A stretch of 5,758 nt of DNA from Actinomycetota bacterium (GTDB taxonomy: Bacteria > Actinomycetota > Actinomycetes > Mycobacteriales > Mycobacteriaceae), in contig SYAB01000138.1 in NCBI GenBank assembly GCA_005787665.1, forward strand, positions 1 through 5,758. Reading direction: 5' to 3'. Made by a program: the position numbers and the translations under genes. The first letter of the stretch is position 1; every line of letters begins with the position of its first letter. Below the pieces are notes generated by a model that saw nothing but the letters and a program-made list of their open reading frames with translations, searched no databases and was not told the origin of the DNA. Shown piece after piece: positions 5,415 through 5,758 of this stretch.

Positions 5415-5758
5415 ATGGCGCAACCCTCGGAGCAGGACGCGGAGCCGGTGTCGCCCGAGGTCGTGAAGCGGGCGGCCCGGGTGAAGACTCCCCGGCGCAA
5501 ACTGCTCAACCGCATCAGCATCCAGTCCAAGCTGATCCTGATGTTGGTGCTGTGCACCATTCTCGCCGCGGCCATCGTCGGCGGCATTTCCTACCAGAAC
5601 GGGCGCAATGCGCTGCGGTCGGCCGCGGTCACCCGGCTCACCGAGATCCTCGAGTCCCAACGTCGCAATCTGACCGCCCAGGTCACCGATCTGCGCAACG
5701 CACTGGTCACTTACACCCACGGCGATATGACCGGGAACGCGCTACGCGAGTTCACCGA
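5415..5758 (+). CDS. N-terminal part of a membrane-anchored sensor protein, probably an adenylate/guanylate cyclase (3' end outside window)
   Basis: From the ATG at 5415 the frame stays open to the window edge, giving 114 residues. Residues 1-35 are a charged cytoplasmic tail (EVVKRAARVKTPRRKLLNR), then SIQSKL leads into a membrane helix at about 40-60 (ILMLVLCTILAAAIVGGISY). The following part (QNGRNALRSAAVTRLTEILE, SQRRNLTAQVTDLRNALVTY) is helical and looks like the start of an extracytoplasmic sensor domain. The pattern SIQSKL, membrane helix, GRxxLR, RLTEI, DLRNxLVxYT resembles mycobacterial class III nucleotide cyclases, in which a sensor region is followed by a second membrane helix, HAMP and a catalytic domain. 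None of those later domains is in the window, so a histidine kinase or another HAMP protein with the same N-terminus is possible. It is divergent from the KstD-like gene across a 107-bp gap and has its own strong ribosome binding site. Confidence 0.75.
   Translation, partial: MAQPSEQDAEPVSPEVVKRAARVKTPRRKLLNRISIQSKLILMLVLCTILAAAIVGGISYQNGRNALRSAAVTRLTEILESQRRNLTAQVTDLRNALVTYTHGDMTGNALREFT

Noticed and set aside
4504..5466. Long + strand open frame (320 codons) antisense to the KstD-like gene and running through the divergent gap
   Set aside because: It overlaps a gene with clear FAD and active-site motifs, crosses a likely promoter region, has a low-complexity Arg/Gly/Ala-rich translation, and shows no recognisable domain. 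Such frames are expected at this GC content.
5390..5758. Open frame from an ATG at 5390 overlapping the sensor/cyclase gene in another frame
   Set aside because: It lacks a ribosome binding site and has Gly/Arg/His-rich composition, while the frame from 5415 has a strong ribosome binding site and a clear membrane helix.

Overview
The window looks like a high-GC actinobacterial chromosome. It is most likely a mycobacterium, perhaps a fast-growing Mycolicibacterium-type species. The evidence is the tail of an mce operon (mceD-mceE-mceF), the proline-rich C-termini of all three Mce proteins, the strong G/C third-position bias and the very tight gene packing. No mobile element, RNA gene or CRISPR array was seen. 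I cannot name the species or say which numbered mce locus this is.

Layout. Positions 2-400 (+) hold the 3' end of mceD. Positions 397-1683 (+) encode MceE, the lipoprotein subunit, and 1683-3239 (+) encode MceF. The three genes are joined by ATGA and TGATG stop/start overlaps, so they form one translationally coupled transcript. Six bases after the mceF stop, a convergent minus-strand pair begins. Read from right to left, it is a 516-residue flavoprotein of the 3-ketosteroid delta-1-dehydrogenase (KstD) family (5307-3757), then, 7 bases later, a 167-residue exported protein with a cleavable signal peptide (3749-3246). The two convergent units end in a shared hairpin (3233-3252) whose arms contain both stop codons. 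A 107-bp divergent promoter region (5308-5414) separates the flavoprotein from the last gene, on the + strand from 5415 and cut by the window edge. That gene encodes the N-terminus of a membrane sensor protein that resembles mycobacterial adenylate/guanylate cyclases.

How the genes may work together. Mce complexes import lipids, and the Mce4 type imports sterols. The neighbouring flavoprotein keeps all the residues I recall as catalytic in KstD enzymes (Tyr124, Tyr323, Tyr491, Gly495, at nearly the published spacing). The region can therefore be read as an import system beside a steroid-ring dehydrogenase and a small secreted protein of unknown role. The functional link is inferred from gene order and enzyme family. 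No regulator-binding site proves it.

I found no clearly novel system. The most interesting points are the hairpin carrying both stop codons, the intact KstD-like active site beside an mce operon, a candidate leaderless promoter whose -10 includes the stop codon of the upstream gene, and overlapping divergent promoter elements.
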